A stretch of DNA of 64,000 nt from contig NZ_ALOU01000002.1 of NCBI RefSeq assembly GCF_000292345.1, forward strand, positions 62,001 to 126,000, given 5' to 3'. This stretch comes from Cupriavidus sp. BIS7. Lineage in GTDB: Bacteria; Pseudomonadota; Gammaproteobacteria; Burkholderiales; Burkholderiaceae. Positions 36,007-45,218 of this stretch are shown here, piece by piece. The position numbers were made by a program, and so were the translations under genes. Numbering within the stretch: position 1 is the first letter of the stretch; the number at the start of each line of letters is the position of its first letter. The notes under the pieces are model-generated. The model had not been told where the DNA came from. It ran no database searches and worked only from the letters and a program-made list of their open reading frames with translations.

Positions 36007-36963
36007 TCACACAAACGGTGGTGGCGATTCAGAAAGATAACTCACGCCAAACGCGCCCGCTCCCACGTTCAGCGCAACGGTCAGGCTCATCGGTGCCAGC
36101 ATCAGCTCAATGTCTCGCGATGCTGCAGTGCGTTTCAGTGACTCCCAGGCCGGCCACGACTCGACTTCGTCGATATCGCCCGCATAGCAGGCGGCAACGG
36201 TCGGCGTCAGCAGGTGACCGCCCCGGATACAGGCTTCCACATGCGCCAGCAAGCGACGGATACCGTCCTCGGTGCCGCGCGCCTTGGCAATCGCAGCGGT
36301 TTCGCCCTGATGCATGCGGATCACCGGACGGATGTTGAACGCGTTGCCGAGCATGTAGCGGCTCCACGTGATGCTGTTCTCGCCCTTGAGCTTGGCGCGC
36401 GTGTACATGTAGAGCAGCTCGTCCGGAATCAGGAACATGTGCGCTGCGTCGCGCAGCCGGTTCTCGACCGCGTCGACCACCGCCGTCGCACTGGCGCCGG
36501 CAGCCAGCATGCGCGCGGCCTCATGCACGATCAGCGCCTGGCCGGGACCGATCGCGCCCGTGTCGATCACGGTCAGGTCAAACAACCCGCTGCGGCCAGC
36601 GTCCTTGCGCAGCTTGAAGCTGCGCGCGACGGTGCCGACGACCGCGCCCGTGGCATTCGCGTAGAGCTTGCTGCGGCTGCTGGCAATCGTCAGCAGGATG
36701 GCGCGATCACAGCCAGCCACCACATTCTTGAGCAGGTGGTCTTCAAGCTCGCGCTCGAGCAGCGGGATGGATTCCGCGTAGTGGTCCTGCTTGCCGACCA
36801 GATACTGCTGATATAGGTTGGGAAGTTCGGCTTCGTCGCGCGTGTCGGCAACAAAGCGGTCTCCGGCGCGAACGCGGAACGGAATCGTGCGAACGCCCAG
36901 CGCGTCCATCGTCGCGCGCGGCATGTCACATGCCGCGTCGGCCAGAATCGTTGTCTCCTGCAT
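36007..36963 (-). CDS. DegV-family protein (fatty-acid binding)
   Basis: The 318-residue product has the DegV N-terminal block (TTILADAACDMPRATMDALG then VRTIPFRV), the SSRSKLYANATGAV helix that corresponds to the head-group site, and FDLTVIDTGAIGPGQALIV. Gram-positive DegV/FakB proteins bind a fatty acid and offer it to FakA kinase. No FakA-like gene is in this window, so the role here is open. It sits inside the fatty-acid oxidation run, 33 bases before the enoyl-CoA gene, which supports a lipid ligand. Confidence 0.88.
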   Translation of the reverse strand: MQETTILADAACDMPRATMDALGVRTIPFRVRAGDRFVADTRDEAELPNLYQQYLVGKQDHYAESIPLLERELEDHLLKNVVAGCDRAILLTIASSRSKLYANATGAVVGTVARSFKLRKDAGRSGLFDLTVIDTGAIGPGQALIVHEAARMLAAGASATAVVDAVENRLRDAAHMFLIPDELLYMYTRAKLKGENSITWSRYMLGNAFNIRPVIRMHQGETAAIAKARGTEDGIRRLLAHVEACIRGGHLLTPTVAACYAGDIDEVESWPAWESLKRTAASRDIELMLAPMSLTVALNVGAGAFGVSYLSESPPPFV

Positions 36964-37033
36964 ATTGTTTTTTCCTCCGCTTCAGTGTGTTGGCATCTCC
37001 GTGTCCATACATTTCTTCACCTGATCGAAGGTC

Positions 37034-37061
37034 GGGACAGCCCCACCCTGCGGGCTGCCCC
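37034..37061 (-). promoter_or_regulatory. Stem-loop between thiolase and DegV genes
   Basis: In the minus-strand RNA, GGGGCAGCCC pairs with GGGCUGUCCC (one G-U pair) around an eight-base loop. No U run follows, so I read it as an mRNA-stabilising or attenuating structure rather than a full terminator. Confidence 0.5.
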
Positions 37062-37075
37062 AAGGCGCGTTTTAT

Positions 37076-38272
37076 TTACACGCGCTCGAAAATTCCGGCT
37101 GCGCCCATGCCCGTACCGACGCACATGGTCACCATGCCGTACTTCAAGTTGTGGCGACGCAGTGCGTGCACCACGGTGGCCGAACGGATCGCGCCGGTCG
37201 CGCCGAGCGGGTGGCCCAGTGCGATCGCGCCGCCCATGCGGTTCACGCGGGCCGGGTCGAGCTCCAGGTCACGCATTACCGCCAGCGATTGCGCGGCAAA
37301 AGCTTCGTTCAGCTCGATCCAGTCGATCTGGTCCTGCGTCAGGCCTGCAGCCTTCAGCGCGGCCGGAATCGCGGCCTTCGGACCAATCCCCATGATCTCC
37401 GGCGGCACGCCACGCACCGCGAACGATACGAAGCGGGCCAGCGGCACCAGGTTGAACTGCTTGAGGATTTTCTCCGAAACCAGAATCAGCGCGCCAGCGC
37501 CATCGGACGTCTGCGAGCTGTTACCGGCCGTCACGCTGCCCTTGTTGGCGAACACCGGGCGCAGCTTGCCCAGACCTTCCACCGACGTATCGGGACGCGG
37601 ACCCTCGTCCAGCGAGATAGTACGCGTCTTGACGCTGATCTGACCAGATGCGAGGTCCGGGAACTTCTCGACTACCTCAATCGAGGTAATCTCGTCGTTG
37701 AACTCACCCGCCTGCTGCGCCGCAATGGCCTTCTGGTGCGATGCCAGCGAAAACGCGTCCTGGTCCTCGCGGCTGACGTTCCATTGCGTGGCTACTTTCT
37801 CGGCGGTCAGGCCCATGCCGTAGGCAATGCCGATGTTCTCGTCGCGCTCGAAGATCGACGGCGACATCGACGGCGAGTTGCCCATCATCGGCACCATGCT
37901 CATCGATTCAACACCGGCGGCGATCATCACATCCGACTCGCCCACGCGGATGCGGTCAGCGGCCATCGCCACGGCGGACAGGCCCGAGGCGCAGAAGCGG
38001 TTCACCGTGATGCCGCCAACGGTATTAGGCAGGCCGGCCAGCAGCGCACCGATACGTGCAACGTTCAGGCCCTGTTGCGCTTCGGGAATCGCGCAGCCGA
38101 CGATCGCGTCTTCGATCAGCGCGGGGTCCAGGCCCGGCACCTGGGCCACGGCCGATTTCAGGATCGTGGCCAGCAGGTCATCGGGACGCGTGTTCTTGAA
38201 CGCGCCCTTGGGGGCTTTGCCAATCGGCGAACGGGTAGCCGCAACAATGTAGGCGTCTTGCAGTTGTTTCAT
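37076..38272 (-). CDS. fadA: Acetyl-CoA acyltransferase (3-ketoacyl-CoA thiolase)
   Basis: The 398-residue thiolase has the active-site Cys in VNRFCASGLSAVAMA (about residue 93), NEAFAAQSLAV, GGAIALGHPLGATGA with the catalytic His, and a second Cys in TMCVGTGMGAAGIFERV. It splits 3-ketoacyl-CoA with CoA in the last step of beta-oxidation. It begins 24 bases after fadB ends, with GAGGAA upstream of its ATG. Confidence 0.94.
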   Translation of the reverse strand: MKQLQDAYIVAATRSPIGKAPKGAFKNTRPDDLLATILKSAVAQVPGLDPALIEDAIVGCAIPEAQQGLNVARIGALLAGLPNTVGGITVNRFCASGLSAVAMAADRIRVGESDVMIAAGVESMSMVPMMGNSPSMSPSIFERDENIGIAYGMGLTAEKVATQWNVSREDQDAFSLASHQKAIAAQQAGEFNDEITSIEVVEKFPDLASGQISVKTRTISLDEGPRPDTSVEGLGKLRPVFANKGSVTAGNSSQTSDGAGALILVSEKILKQFNLVPLARFVSFAVRGVPPEIMGIGPKAAIPAALKAAGLTQDQIDWIELNEAFAAQSLAVMRDLELDPARVNRMGGAIALGHPLGATGAIRSATVVHALRRHNLKYGMVTMCVGTGMGAAGIFERV

Positions 38273-38296
38273 GATGAAGGTTCCTCGTTGGCCTGA

Positions 38297-40723
38297 TTAG
38301 TTGCGCACCGGCTTGCCCGTTTGCAGCATGCCCATGATCCGCTCCTGCGTCTTGCCATTGCCCAGCAGGTCGATGAAGGCGCGACGCTCCAGCGCCAGCA
38401 GCCAGTCTTCACTGACCAGCGAGCCCGCTTCCACGTCCCCGCCGCAGACCACTTCGGCGATGCGCGAGGCGATCAGGAAATCGTGCGCGGAGATGAAGTT
38501 GCCATCGCGCATGTTGACCAGCGACGCCTTGATCGTGGCAATGCCCGAGCGGCCGGCCACCGGAATCAGCTGGCCGGGAAGCGGCGCGCGGTAACCGGCG
38601 TTTGCCAGCGCGCGCACTTCGCTCTGCGCCACGTACAACAGTTCATGGACGTTGTAGACGATCGTGTCAGTGGGTTGCACGTAGCCGATCTTTTGCGCGT
38701 CCAGCGCCGAGGTCGATACCTTGGCCATCGCCGCCGCCTGGAAGCGGTTGGTGACGAAGTTCAGGTAGTTCGTGCTGCCGGCAGCCTGCGCGGCCTTGGC
38801 AGCTGCGATTGCCGCTTCCTTGAGACCGCCACCGGCCGGCACCAGACCCACGCCGACTTCGACGAGACCAACATAGCTCTCCAGTGCCACCACGCGCTTT
38901 GCCGAATGCAGCATCAGTTCGCAGCCGCCGCCGAGCGCAATGCCCGACACGGCCGGCACCACCGGCACCGCTGCGTACTTCACGCGCATCATCGTGTCCT
39001 GGAACTTCTTGACGAACGGCTCGATGCCCTTGGCACCGCCCATCATGAAGGCCGGCATGGCCGCTTCCAGGTTCGCACCCGCCGAGAACGGGCCGCCCGG
39101 CGCGCCCAGCTGCAGCGACGTGGGCTGCCACACCACCAGGCCCTTGTAGTTCGCTTCGGCCAGTTCCACGGCGCGCACGATGGAATCGAGCACATCCGGA
39201 CCAACCGTGTTCATCTTGCTCTTGAACGAGATCACGAGCACGTCGTCAGCGCCTTCGCTGGTCCAGATGCGCGCGCCGTCGTTCTCCTCGATCGTCTTGC
39301 CCGCACGGCGCGGGTCGGCGGATTCCGTGCCCTTGATCGCGGCACGGAACACCTGACGCTGGTACACCGGCAGTTCGGCACGCTTGACGAACGCATTGGC
39401 CGCCGGCGACCACGAACCCTGCGCGCTGTGCACGCCCTGGTTCTCGGCCACGGCGCCGTTCAGCACCCATGCGGGCAGCGCTGCGTTGGACAGGGCCTTG
39501 CCTGCCTCGATGTCTTCCTTGACCCACTCGGCCACCTGCTTCCAGCCGGCGGCCTGCCAGTCCTCGAACGGACCCGAGTTCCAGCCGAAGCCCCAGCGGA
39601 TGGCCAGGTCGATATCGGCAGCCGAGCCAGCGATCTGCTCAAGATAGACGGCGATGTAGTGGAAGACGTCGCGGAACACGCCCCACAGGAACTGGGCCTG
39701 CGGGTTGGTCGATTCGCGCAGCAGCTTGATACGCTCGGCCGGGTCCTTCTTCAGGATGCGCACGACGATCTCGTCGGCCTTCTTGCCCGACTCGACGTAC
39801 TGGCCGGTCTTCGCGTCCAGCACCTTGATTGCCTTGCCTTCCTTCTTGTAGAAACCGGCACCGGTCTTCTGGCCGAGTGCGCCAGCGTCGACCAGACCCT
39901 TCAGCACGGCCGGCGTCTTGTAGACCGGCGCGAACGGATCGTCGGTCAGGTTGTCCTGCATCGTCTTGATGACGTGTGCCATCGTGTCCAGACCCACCAC
40001 ATCGGCGGTGCGGAACGTGGCGGACTTGGCGCGGCCCAGCTTGGTGCCGGTCAGGTCATCGACGATATCGAACGGAATGCCGAACTTCTCGGCTTCGGCA
40101 AACACGGCCAGGATCGAGAAGATACCGACGCGGTTGGCGATGAAGTTCGGCGTGTCCTTCGCACGTACCACGCCCTTGCCGAGCGAGGTGGTCAGGAATG
40201 CCTCCAGGCGGTCCAGGATCTCCGGCTTCGTCGTGGCGGTCGGGATCAGTTCCACCAGATGCATGTAGCGCGGCGGATTGAAGAAGTGCACGCCGCAGAA
40301 GCGCGCCTTCAGCTCGGCGTCGAAACCGTCCGACAGTGCCGTGATCGACAGACCCGACGTATTGGTGGCGAAAATCGCGTTCGGCGCCAGGTGCGGGGCC
40401 ACCTTCTTGTAGAGGTCGTGCTTCCAATCCATGCGCTCGGCGATCGCCTCGATCACCACATCGCACTCCTTGAGCAGGGCGATATCGTCCTCGTAGTTGG
40501 CCGCGCGGATCAGGCCGGCTTCCTCCTTGATGCCAAGCGGCGCTGGCGACAGCTTCTTCAGGTTCTCGATCGCACGATTGGCGATACCGTTCTTTGGGCC
40601 TTCCTTGGCCGGCAGGTCGAACAGCACCACGGGCACGCGGGCGTTGACCAGGTGGGCGGCAATCTGCGCCCCCATGACGCCGGCACCAAGCACGGCGACT
40701 TTCTTGACGATGAAATTGGACAT
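38297..40723 (-). CDS. fadB: 3-hydroxyacyl-CoA dehydrogenase/enoyl-CoA hydratase (two-domain, dehydrogenase first)
   Basis: The 808-residue product has the NAD-binding motif VAVLGAGVMGAQIAAHLV at the N-terminus and GVHFFNPPRYMHLVELI in the dehydrogenase half (residues ~1-410). The hydratase half follows (about 500-720): FSAGANLEAAMP, ALGGGCELMLHSAKR and EVGVGLVPAGGG. The domain order is the reverse of E. coli FadB, as is common in betaproteobacteria. AAGGAG precedes the ATG at 40723. It catalyses the middle two steps of beta-oxidation. Confidence 0.93.
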   Translation of the reverse strand: MSNFIVKKVAVLGAGVMGAQIAAHLVNARVPVVLFDLPAKEGPKNGIANRAIENLKKLSPAPLGIKEEAGLIRAANYEDDIALLKECDVVIEAIAERMDWKHDLYKKVAPHLAPNAIFATNTSGLSITALSDGFDAELKARFCGVHFFNPPRYMHLVELIPTATTKPEILDRLEAFLTTSLGKGVVRAKDTPNFIANRVGIFSILAVFAEAEKFGIPFDIVDDLTGTKLGRAKSATFRTADVVGLDTMAHVIKTMQDNLTDDPFAPVYKTPAVLKGLVDAGALGQKTGAGFYKKEGKAIKVLDAKTGQYVESGKKADEIVVRILKKDPAERIKLLRESTNPQAQFLWGVFRDVFHYIAVYLEQIAGSAADIDLAIRWGFGWNSGPFEDWQAAGWKQVAEWVKEDIEAGKALSNAALPAWVLNGAVAENQGVHSAQGSWSPAANAFVKRAELPVYQRQVFRAAIKGTESADPRRAGKTIEENDGARIWTSEGADDVLVISFKSKMNTVGPDVLDSIVRAVELAEANYKGLVVWQPTSLQLGAPGGPFSAGANLEAAMPAFMMGGAKGIEPFVKKFQDTMMRVKYAAVPVVPAVSGIALGGGCELMLHSAKRVVALESYVGLVEVGVGLVPAGGGLKEAAIAAAKAAQAAGSTNYLNFVTNRFQAAAMAKVSTSALDAQKIGYVQPTDTIVYNVHELLYVAQSEVRALANAGYRAPLPGQLIPVAGRSGIATIKASLVNMRDGNFISAHDFLIASRIAEVVCGGDVEAGSLVSEDWLLALERRAFIDLLGNGKTQERIMGMLQTGKPVRN

Positions 40724-40779
40724 GCGCGCTCCTTGGGTCGTGAGCGTTTGTGAGGAGAGATGTTTATGCTTTGGGTGGA

Positions 40780-40906
40780 CTCCCCTCTCCCGCATGCGGG
40801 AGAGGGGTTGGGGGAGAGGGTCAGCAGTTCAAATTGAAATTGATCGCAACTTGAAGCGCCATGCCCTCTCCCCCGGCCCCTCTCCCATTTGCATGGGAGA
40901 GGGGAG
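40780..40906. repeat. Double-hairpin palindromic repeat, copy B
   Basis: Hairpins CCCCTCTCCCGCATGCGGGAGAGGGG and CCCCTCTCCCATTTGCATGGGAGAGGGG lie at either end, with TTGGGGGAGAGGG and CCCTCTCCCCC facing inward. It ends 10 bases before the stop codon of the acyl-CoA dehydrogenase (read on the minus strand, just 3' of it) and separates that gene from fadB. Confidence 0.9.
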
Positions 40907-40916
40907 CAGAGCCCAC

Positions 40917-42704
40917 TTAGAACAGATCGGCGTCCATCGCCATCAGCGTCGACGCACCAGCGCGTGCCTTGCGGATTTCCGCGGCGGTTTCCGGCAGCAG
41001 CTTGGCGAAGTAGAAGCGTGCCGTGGCCAGCTTGCTCTTGTAGAATTTGTCGCCGCTGTCCTGCTTCTCCAGCGCGATCTTGGCCATGCGGGCCCAGAAG
41101 TACGAGAACACCAGGTGACCCACCACGCGCAGGTACGGCACGGCGGCGGCGCCAACTTCGTCGGCATTGCCCATCGCCTTCATGCCGATTTCCATCGTCA
41201 GCTTCTGAACCTTGTCGCCGATGTCGGCCAGCGGGTTGATGAATTCCTGCATCGCCTCGTTCGTGCCCTCTTCTTCGACGAACGTCTGCACGATCTTGCC
41301 GAAGGCCTTCATCTTGGCGCCCATGTCGCCAAGAATCTTGCGGCCCAGCAGGTCCAGCGCCTGAATCGTGTTGGTGCCTTCGTAGATCATGTTGATGCGG
41401 GCGTCGCGCACGTACTGCTCCATGCCCCACTCGGAGATGTAGCCGTGGCCGCCGAATACCTGCATGCCTTCGTTGGTCGCCGTGAAGGCGTTGTCGGTCA
41501 GGAAGGCCTTGATCACAGGGGTCAGCAGCGCGACCAGGTCGCCCGCTTCCTTGCGCACGCTTTCATCGGGGTGCGACAGTTCGCGGTCGATCTGCAGCGC
41601 AGTCCAGTAGCTGAACGCGCGGCCGCCTTCGGCATAAGCCTTTTGCGTCAGCAGCATGCGGCGCACGTCCGGATGCACGATGATCGGGTCGGCTGCCTTG
41701 TCCGGTGCCTTCGGGCCGGTCAGCGCACGCATCTGCAGGCGGTCCTTCGCGTAGGCCAGCGAATTCTGATAGGCCACTTCGGTCAGGCCCAGACCCTGCG
41801 CGCCCACGCCCAGGCGTGCGGCGTTCATCATCACGAACATCGCGTTGAGGCCCTTGTTGGGCTCGCCCACCATCCAGCCGCGCGCGCCGTCGAGGTTCAT
41901 CACGCAGGTGGCGTTGCCGTGGATGCCCATCTTGTGCTCGATCGAGCCGCACTTGATGCCGTTGCGCTCGCCCGGGTTGCCGTTGGCATCGGGAATGAAC
42001 TTCGGCACGACGAACAGCGAGATGCCCTTGGTACCGCCCGGCGCGTCCGGCAGGCGGGCCAGCACGAGGTGGATGATGTTCTCGGCCAGGTCATGCTCGC
42101 CGGCCGAAATGAAGATCTTGGTGCCCGTGATCGCGTACGAGCCGTCGGCCTGAGGTTCGGCCTTGGAACGCAGGATGCCCAGGTCGGTGCCGCAGTGCGG
42201 CTCGGTCAGGCACATCGTGCCGGTCCACACGCCAGACACCAGCTTCGGAAGATAGGTCTGCTGCAGTTCGGGGGTGCCGTGCGCATGCAGCGCCTCATAG
42301 GCACCGTGCGACAGGCCCGGGTACATCGTCCAGGCCTGGCCCGCCGAGTTCAGCATCTCGTACAGCGTGTTATTGATGATGATCGGCAGGCCCTGGCCGC
42401 CGAACTCAGGATCGCACGCCAGTGCCGGCCAGCCGGCCTCGACGAACTGCTGGTAGGCTTCCTTGAAGCCCTTCGGTGCGCGCACCACGCCGTCGCCGAC
42501 ATAGGTGCAGCCTTCACGGTCGCCGGACTGGTTCAGCGGGAACACCACGTCGGCGCAGAACTTGCCGGCTTCTTCGATGACCTGGTTGATGGTTTCCGCG
42601 TCGATGTCCGCATGCTGCGGCATCGCCTTGAGTTCGGCTTCAGCGCCGAGCAGTTCATGGAGCACGAACTGCATGTCGCGCAACGGTGCGGTGTACTGGC
42701 CCAT
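40917..42704 (-). CDS. Acyl-CoA dehydrogenase (C-terminal-extended, DmdC/FadE5-like)
   Basis: The 595-residue flavoprotein starts MGQYTAPLRDMQFVLHELL, the signature of the long acyl-CoA dehydrogenases. It has LTEPHCGTDLGIL in the FAD-binding region, GNATCVMNLDGARGWMVG, QVFGGHGYISEWGMEQYVRD and the catalytic Glu in IYEGTNTIQALDLLG. The extra C-terminal ~130 residues fit the DUF1974/extended class. It makes the first double bond in beta-oxidation. The true start is ATG 42704, one codon after an in-frame TTG. Confidence 0.93.
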   Translation of the reverse strand: MGQYTAPLRDMQFVLHELLGAEAELKAMPQHADIDAETINQVIEEAGKFCADVVFPLNQSGDREGCTYVGDGVVRAPKGFKEAYQQFVEAGWPALACDPEFGGQGLPIIINNTLYEMLNSAGQAWTMYPGLSHGAYEALHAHGTPELQQTYLPKLVSGVWTGTMCLTEPHCGTDLGILRSKAEPQADGSYAITGTKIFISAGEHDLAENIIHLVLARLPDAPGGTKGISLFVVPKFIPDANGNPGERNGIKCGSIEHKMGIHGNATCVMNLDGARGWMVGEPNKGLNAMFVMMNAARLGVGAQGLGLTEVAYQNSLAYAKDRLQMRALTGPKAPDKAADPIIVHPDVRRMLLTQKAYAEGGRAFSYWTALQIDRELSHPDESVRKEAGDLVALLTPVIKAFLTDNAFTATNEGMQVFGGHGYISEWGMEQYVRDARINMIYEGTNTIQALDLLGRKILGDMGAKMKAFGKIVQTFVEEEGTNEAMQEFINPLADIGDKVQKLTMEIGMKAMGNADEVGAAAVPYLRVVGHLVFSYFWARMAKIALEKQDSGDKFYKSKLATARFYFAKLLPETAAEIRKARAGASTLMAMDADLF

Positions 42705-42795
42705 CAAAGACTCCTTGGAGGTTTGCTAGTGCCGCCACACGCGCATGCCGCACACCCTGGAAAGCGGGAGTGCGCGACCGTTGCCCGGGGGCGGC

Positions 42796-43434
42796 TCAGG
42801 TTCTGTAAGACTGAATCAGTTTGTTGAGCGCAACCATGGCAAGCTCGGCACTGTCCGGCAGGCGCAGAAAGCGGGCGTCATGATGCAAGCCTAGTTCAAG
42901 GCTATACATTTCGAACAGCATCAGGCGCGGATCGCAATCCGCACGCAGGTGCCCCTCTTCCCTTGCCTGGTCGATCGCACGCATCAGCGCGGCACGCCAG
43001 ATCGTGACGCTCTTGACGAGTTCGTCACGTACCGGGCTTTCCGCGCGATCGTCGTACTCGACGGCCCCGCTGATGTAGATGCACCCCGTGGTCACTTCCT
43101 GAATGCGCTTTTCCATCCACCGGCGCACCATCGACCACAGGCGAGGCAAACCGCGCGGCTCCTGCAGCGAGGGGTAGAAGACCTCCTGCTCGAACCGGCG
43201 GTGATACTCGCGCACCACTTCCACCTGCAGGTCTTCGCGCGAACCAAAATGCGCGAACACACCGCTCTTGCTCATCTGCATGCGTTCCGCGAGCAGGCCG
43301 ATGGTCAGCCCTTCAAGCCCGTCGCGGGACGACAGTTCCAGTGCGGCATCGAGAATCGCCACGCGCGTCATCTCACCCTTGCGCAAGGGCGCGGGCGCGG
43401 CGGCGGATTCAAGACGAACTGACTGGTGTCGCAT
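42796..43434 (-). CDS. TetR-family transcriptional regulator
   Basis: The 212-residue product has the TetR HTH at about residues 24-70 (RVAILDAALELSSRDGLEGL, MQMSKSGVFAHFGSREDL) and an all-helical ligand domain with TTGCIYISGAVEYDDRAESP. It is 91 bases upstream of the acyl-CoA dehydrogenase on the same strand, the expected place for an acyl-CoA-sensing repressor of this cluster. GGAGAG precedes the ATG at 43434. A palindrome upstream (43567-43578) may be its own operator. Confidence 0.92.
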   Translation of the reverse strand: MRHQSVRLESAAAPAPLRKGEMTRVAILDAALELSSRDGLEGLTIGLLAERMQMSKSGVFAHFGSREDLQVEVVREYHRRFEQEVFYPSLQEPRGLPRLWSMVRRWMEKRIQEVTTGCIYISGAVEYDDRAESPVRDELVKSVTIWRAALMRAIDQAREEGHLRADCDPRLMLFEMYSLELGLHHDARFLRLPDSAELAMVALNKLIQSYRT

Positions 43435-43566
43435 GGTTTTCTCTCCGTTCTTTACAGTGCCCACCTGGGCACTGTTCTTGACCTGACGTTGCGGTCGGCA
43501 GGCACCGTAGCTGCTGCCTTTTCGATGTGCCGGCAGCCACGAATGCACGAAGTCTAAGCCAAAAAA

Positions 43567-43578
43567 GAACGGTCGTTC
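43567..43578. promoter_or_regulatory. Likely TetR operator
   Basis: GAACG-GT-CGTTC is a perfect 5-bp inverted repeat with a two-base centre, 133 bases upstream of the TetR start. The AT-rich surroundings and placement fit an autoregulatory operator; other copies before the fad genes were not found by eye. Confidence 0.45.
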
Positions 43579-43639
43579 AGATTATTCTGGCGAGGCCGAT
43601 TGGCATCAAGCAATTAATTAGACCCGTGTTTCTAAACGG

Positions 43640-43675
43640 GCTGCATCGCGCGGGCAATTTGCGGCGCAATGCAGC
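43640..43675 (-). terminator. Possible clsB 3' hairpin
   Basis: GCTGCAT-C-GCGC pairs with GCGC-A-ATGCAGC with one mismatch around a twelve-base loop, just past the clsB stop. No U run follows on the minus strand, so termination is uncertain. Confidence 0.4.
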
Positions 43676-43771
43676 AACGGCTTAAAACGGCGTGGAATGG
43701 CCGGGATGCGCGCATGCAGGGGGCGCGGCTGCGGCAGGGCAGCATGTTACCGTGGGTGGCGTTGGGTCGAT

Positions 43772-45127
43772 TCAGTAGGGCCCGGTGACGCCGGCAATCA
43801 CGACGCCGAGACGCAACACGTAGTAGGCCGCCCAATTGGCGAACCGGCGCAGTCGCGGCAGCCGCGCGTGGATCTCCGGCATCACACGCGCGCTGCGCTG
43901 CGCCATTGCCAGTTCGAGCCGCGTACGCAGTTCATCGGCGAACGTGGCGTCGTAGACCGCGACGTTGGCTTCTCGCGCCAGCAGCAGGCTGAACGGGTCC
44001 ATGTTGCTGGAGCCAACCGTGGCCCAGGTATCGTCGACCACGGCGACCTTCGCATGCAGGAAGCTCGCCTCGTATTCGTAAATCTCGACACCGGCCTCTA
44101 GCAGCCGCGCGTACAGCGCGTGGGTGGCGTAATGCTGCAACCGGTATTCGACCATCCCCTGCAGCAGCAGCCGCACGCGCACCCCACGCTCCCGGCACGC
44201 AAGCAGCGCACGCCGCATCTTGCGCCCCGGCAGGAAGTAGGCATTCGCCAGGATCACATCACGGCGCGCCGAACCAAGCGCATACAGATACTCGCGCTCG
44301 ATCGTGCGGCGATTGCGCAGGTTGTCGCGCAGCAGCAGGGCCGCGGACACGCCGCCCGGATGAAGGTCTCGCCGCGCCTGGCGCGCCGCCCTCATCAGCC
44401 CCTCCACTTCCGTGAACGCGGCGGCGGTCTGGCGCAGGCCCCTGCGTTGTGCGATGCGAAACCACAGCCGCGCGGAAGCCAGCGCGATCTGCGCCACCAG
44501 TGGACCGCGCACACGTACGGCGAAGTCATAGCGCGGCCCCACTTCAGGCAGGTCCAGCGGGCCATGGTTGTGGTCGTCGATGATGTTGATGCCGCCGACG
44601 AAGGCCACCTTGTCGTCGATCACCGCAAGCTTTCGGTGCAGCCGCCGCAGATGGCGCCGCGCGAACTTGAATCCATGTAGCGGCCGGTAGACCTCCAGCC
44701 TGACGCCGCCCTCGCGCAGCCTGTCCACCAGCGCGGCGGGCATGTCGCCTGCGCCGAAGCCATCGACCACGAGCCGCACGTCCACACCGCGTTGCGCGGC
44801 CCGGACCAGTGCATCGGTCACGCGCGCGCCAACATCGTCATCGGCATAGATATAGGTTTCCAGCACCACGTGCACGCGCGCCAAGTCGATCGCGTCGATC
44901 AGTGCCGGGAAGAACTCCTGGCCGTTGCGCAGCAAATCGACCAGGTTGCCCGGCACCGGACTGCCGCGCCGGCGCACCCAGTGCAACAGACGCGTGCCCG
45001 GCGCAGCGCCTGTCGCACCAGCGCCCGCGCCGTCCACCCCGTCCCGCAGCGACAGGCCTGGCGGCAGTTCCTGCGTGCCGGGTGCATTGGACGGTTGGGG
45101 CGCAGCCCGATCGTAGATCCGTGACAT
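43772..45127 (-). CDS. clsB: Cardiolipin synthase B-like phospholipase D-family protein
   Basis: The 451-residue product has the two HKD motifs of phospholipase D enzymes: LHRKLAVIDDKVAFVGGIN (about residues 160-178) and LHAKVAVVDDTWATVGSSN. It would join phosphatidyl groups to make cardiolipin at the inner membrane. No N-terminal membrane segments are present, matching ClsB rather than ClsA. I chose the ATG at 45127 (MSRIYDRAAP); readings up to 45379 overlap mobB's region on the other strand. Confidence 0.88.
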   Translation of the reverse strand: MSRIYDRAAPQPSNAPGTQELPPGLSLRDGVDGAGAGATGAAPGTRLLHWVRRRGSPVPGNLVDLLRNGQEFFPALIDAIDLARVHVVLETYIYADDDVGARVTDALVRAAQRGVDVRLVVDGFGAGDMPAALVDRLREGGVRLEVYRPLHGFKFARRHLRRLHRKLAVIDDKVAFVGGINIIDDHNHGPLDLPEVGPRYDFAVRVRGPLVAQIALASARLWFRIAQRRGLRQTAAAFTEVEGLMRAARQARRDLHPGGVSAALLLRDNLRNRRTIEREYLYALGSARRDVILANAYFLPGRKMRRALLACRERGVRVRLLLQGMVEYRLQHYATHALYARLLEAGVEIYEYEASFLHAKVAVVDDTWATVGSSNMDPFSLLLAREANVAVYDATFADELRTRLELAMAQRSARVMPEIHARLPRLRRFANWAAYYVLRLGVVIAGVTGPY

Positions 45128-45218
45128 GGCTCGATTATCGGCCAACCGGCGGCTCCTGCACATGCCCCGGGCGAACTCTGATAATGTCGAACCATTGTGA
45201 CGCCCCCAGGGAAACATT

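Larger units (their letters stand above)
43435..43771. other. Intergenic region clsB to TetR gene (337 bases)
   Basis: No gene is visible. It contains the TetR leader, a GAACG-GT-CGTTC palindrome (43567-43578), and a large hairpin near the clsB end (43640-43675). Base use is AT-rich around 43560-43620, as in promoter DNA. Confidence 0.65.

Noticed and set aside
38321..40753. Long open frame (810 codons) on the plus strand opposite fadB, and similar frames at 30139-32370, 40497-42827 and 6636-8195
   Set aside because: Each lies opposite a gene with clear family motifs. High-GC codon use makes the antisense frames open, and their products are Arg/His/Gln-rich with no recognisable domain or ribosome binding site.
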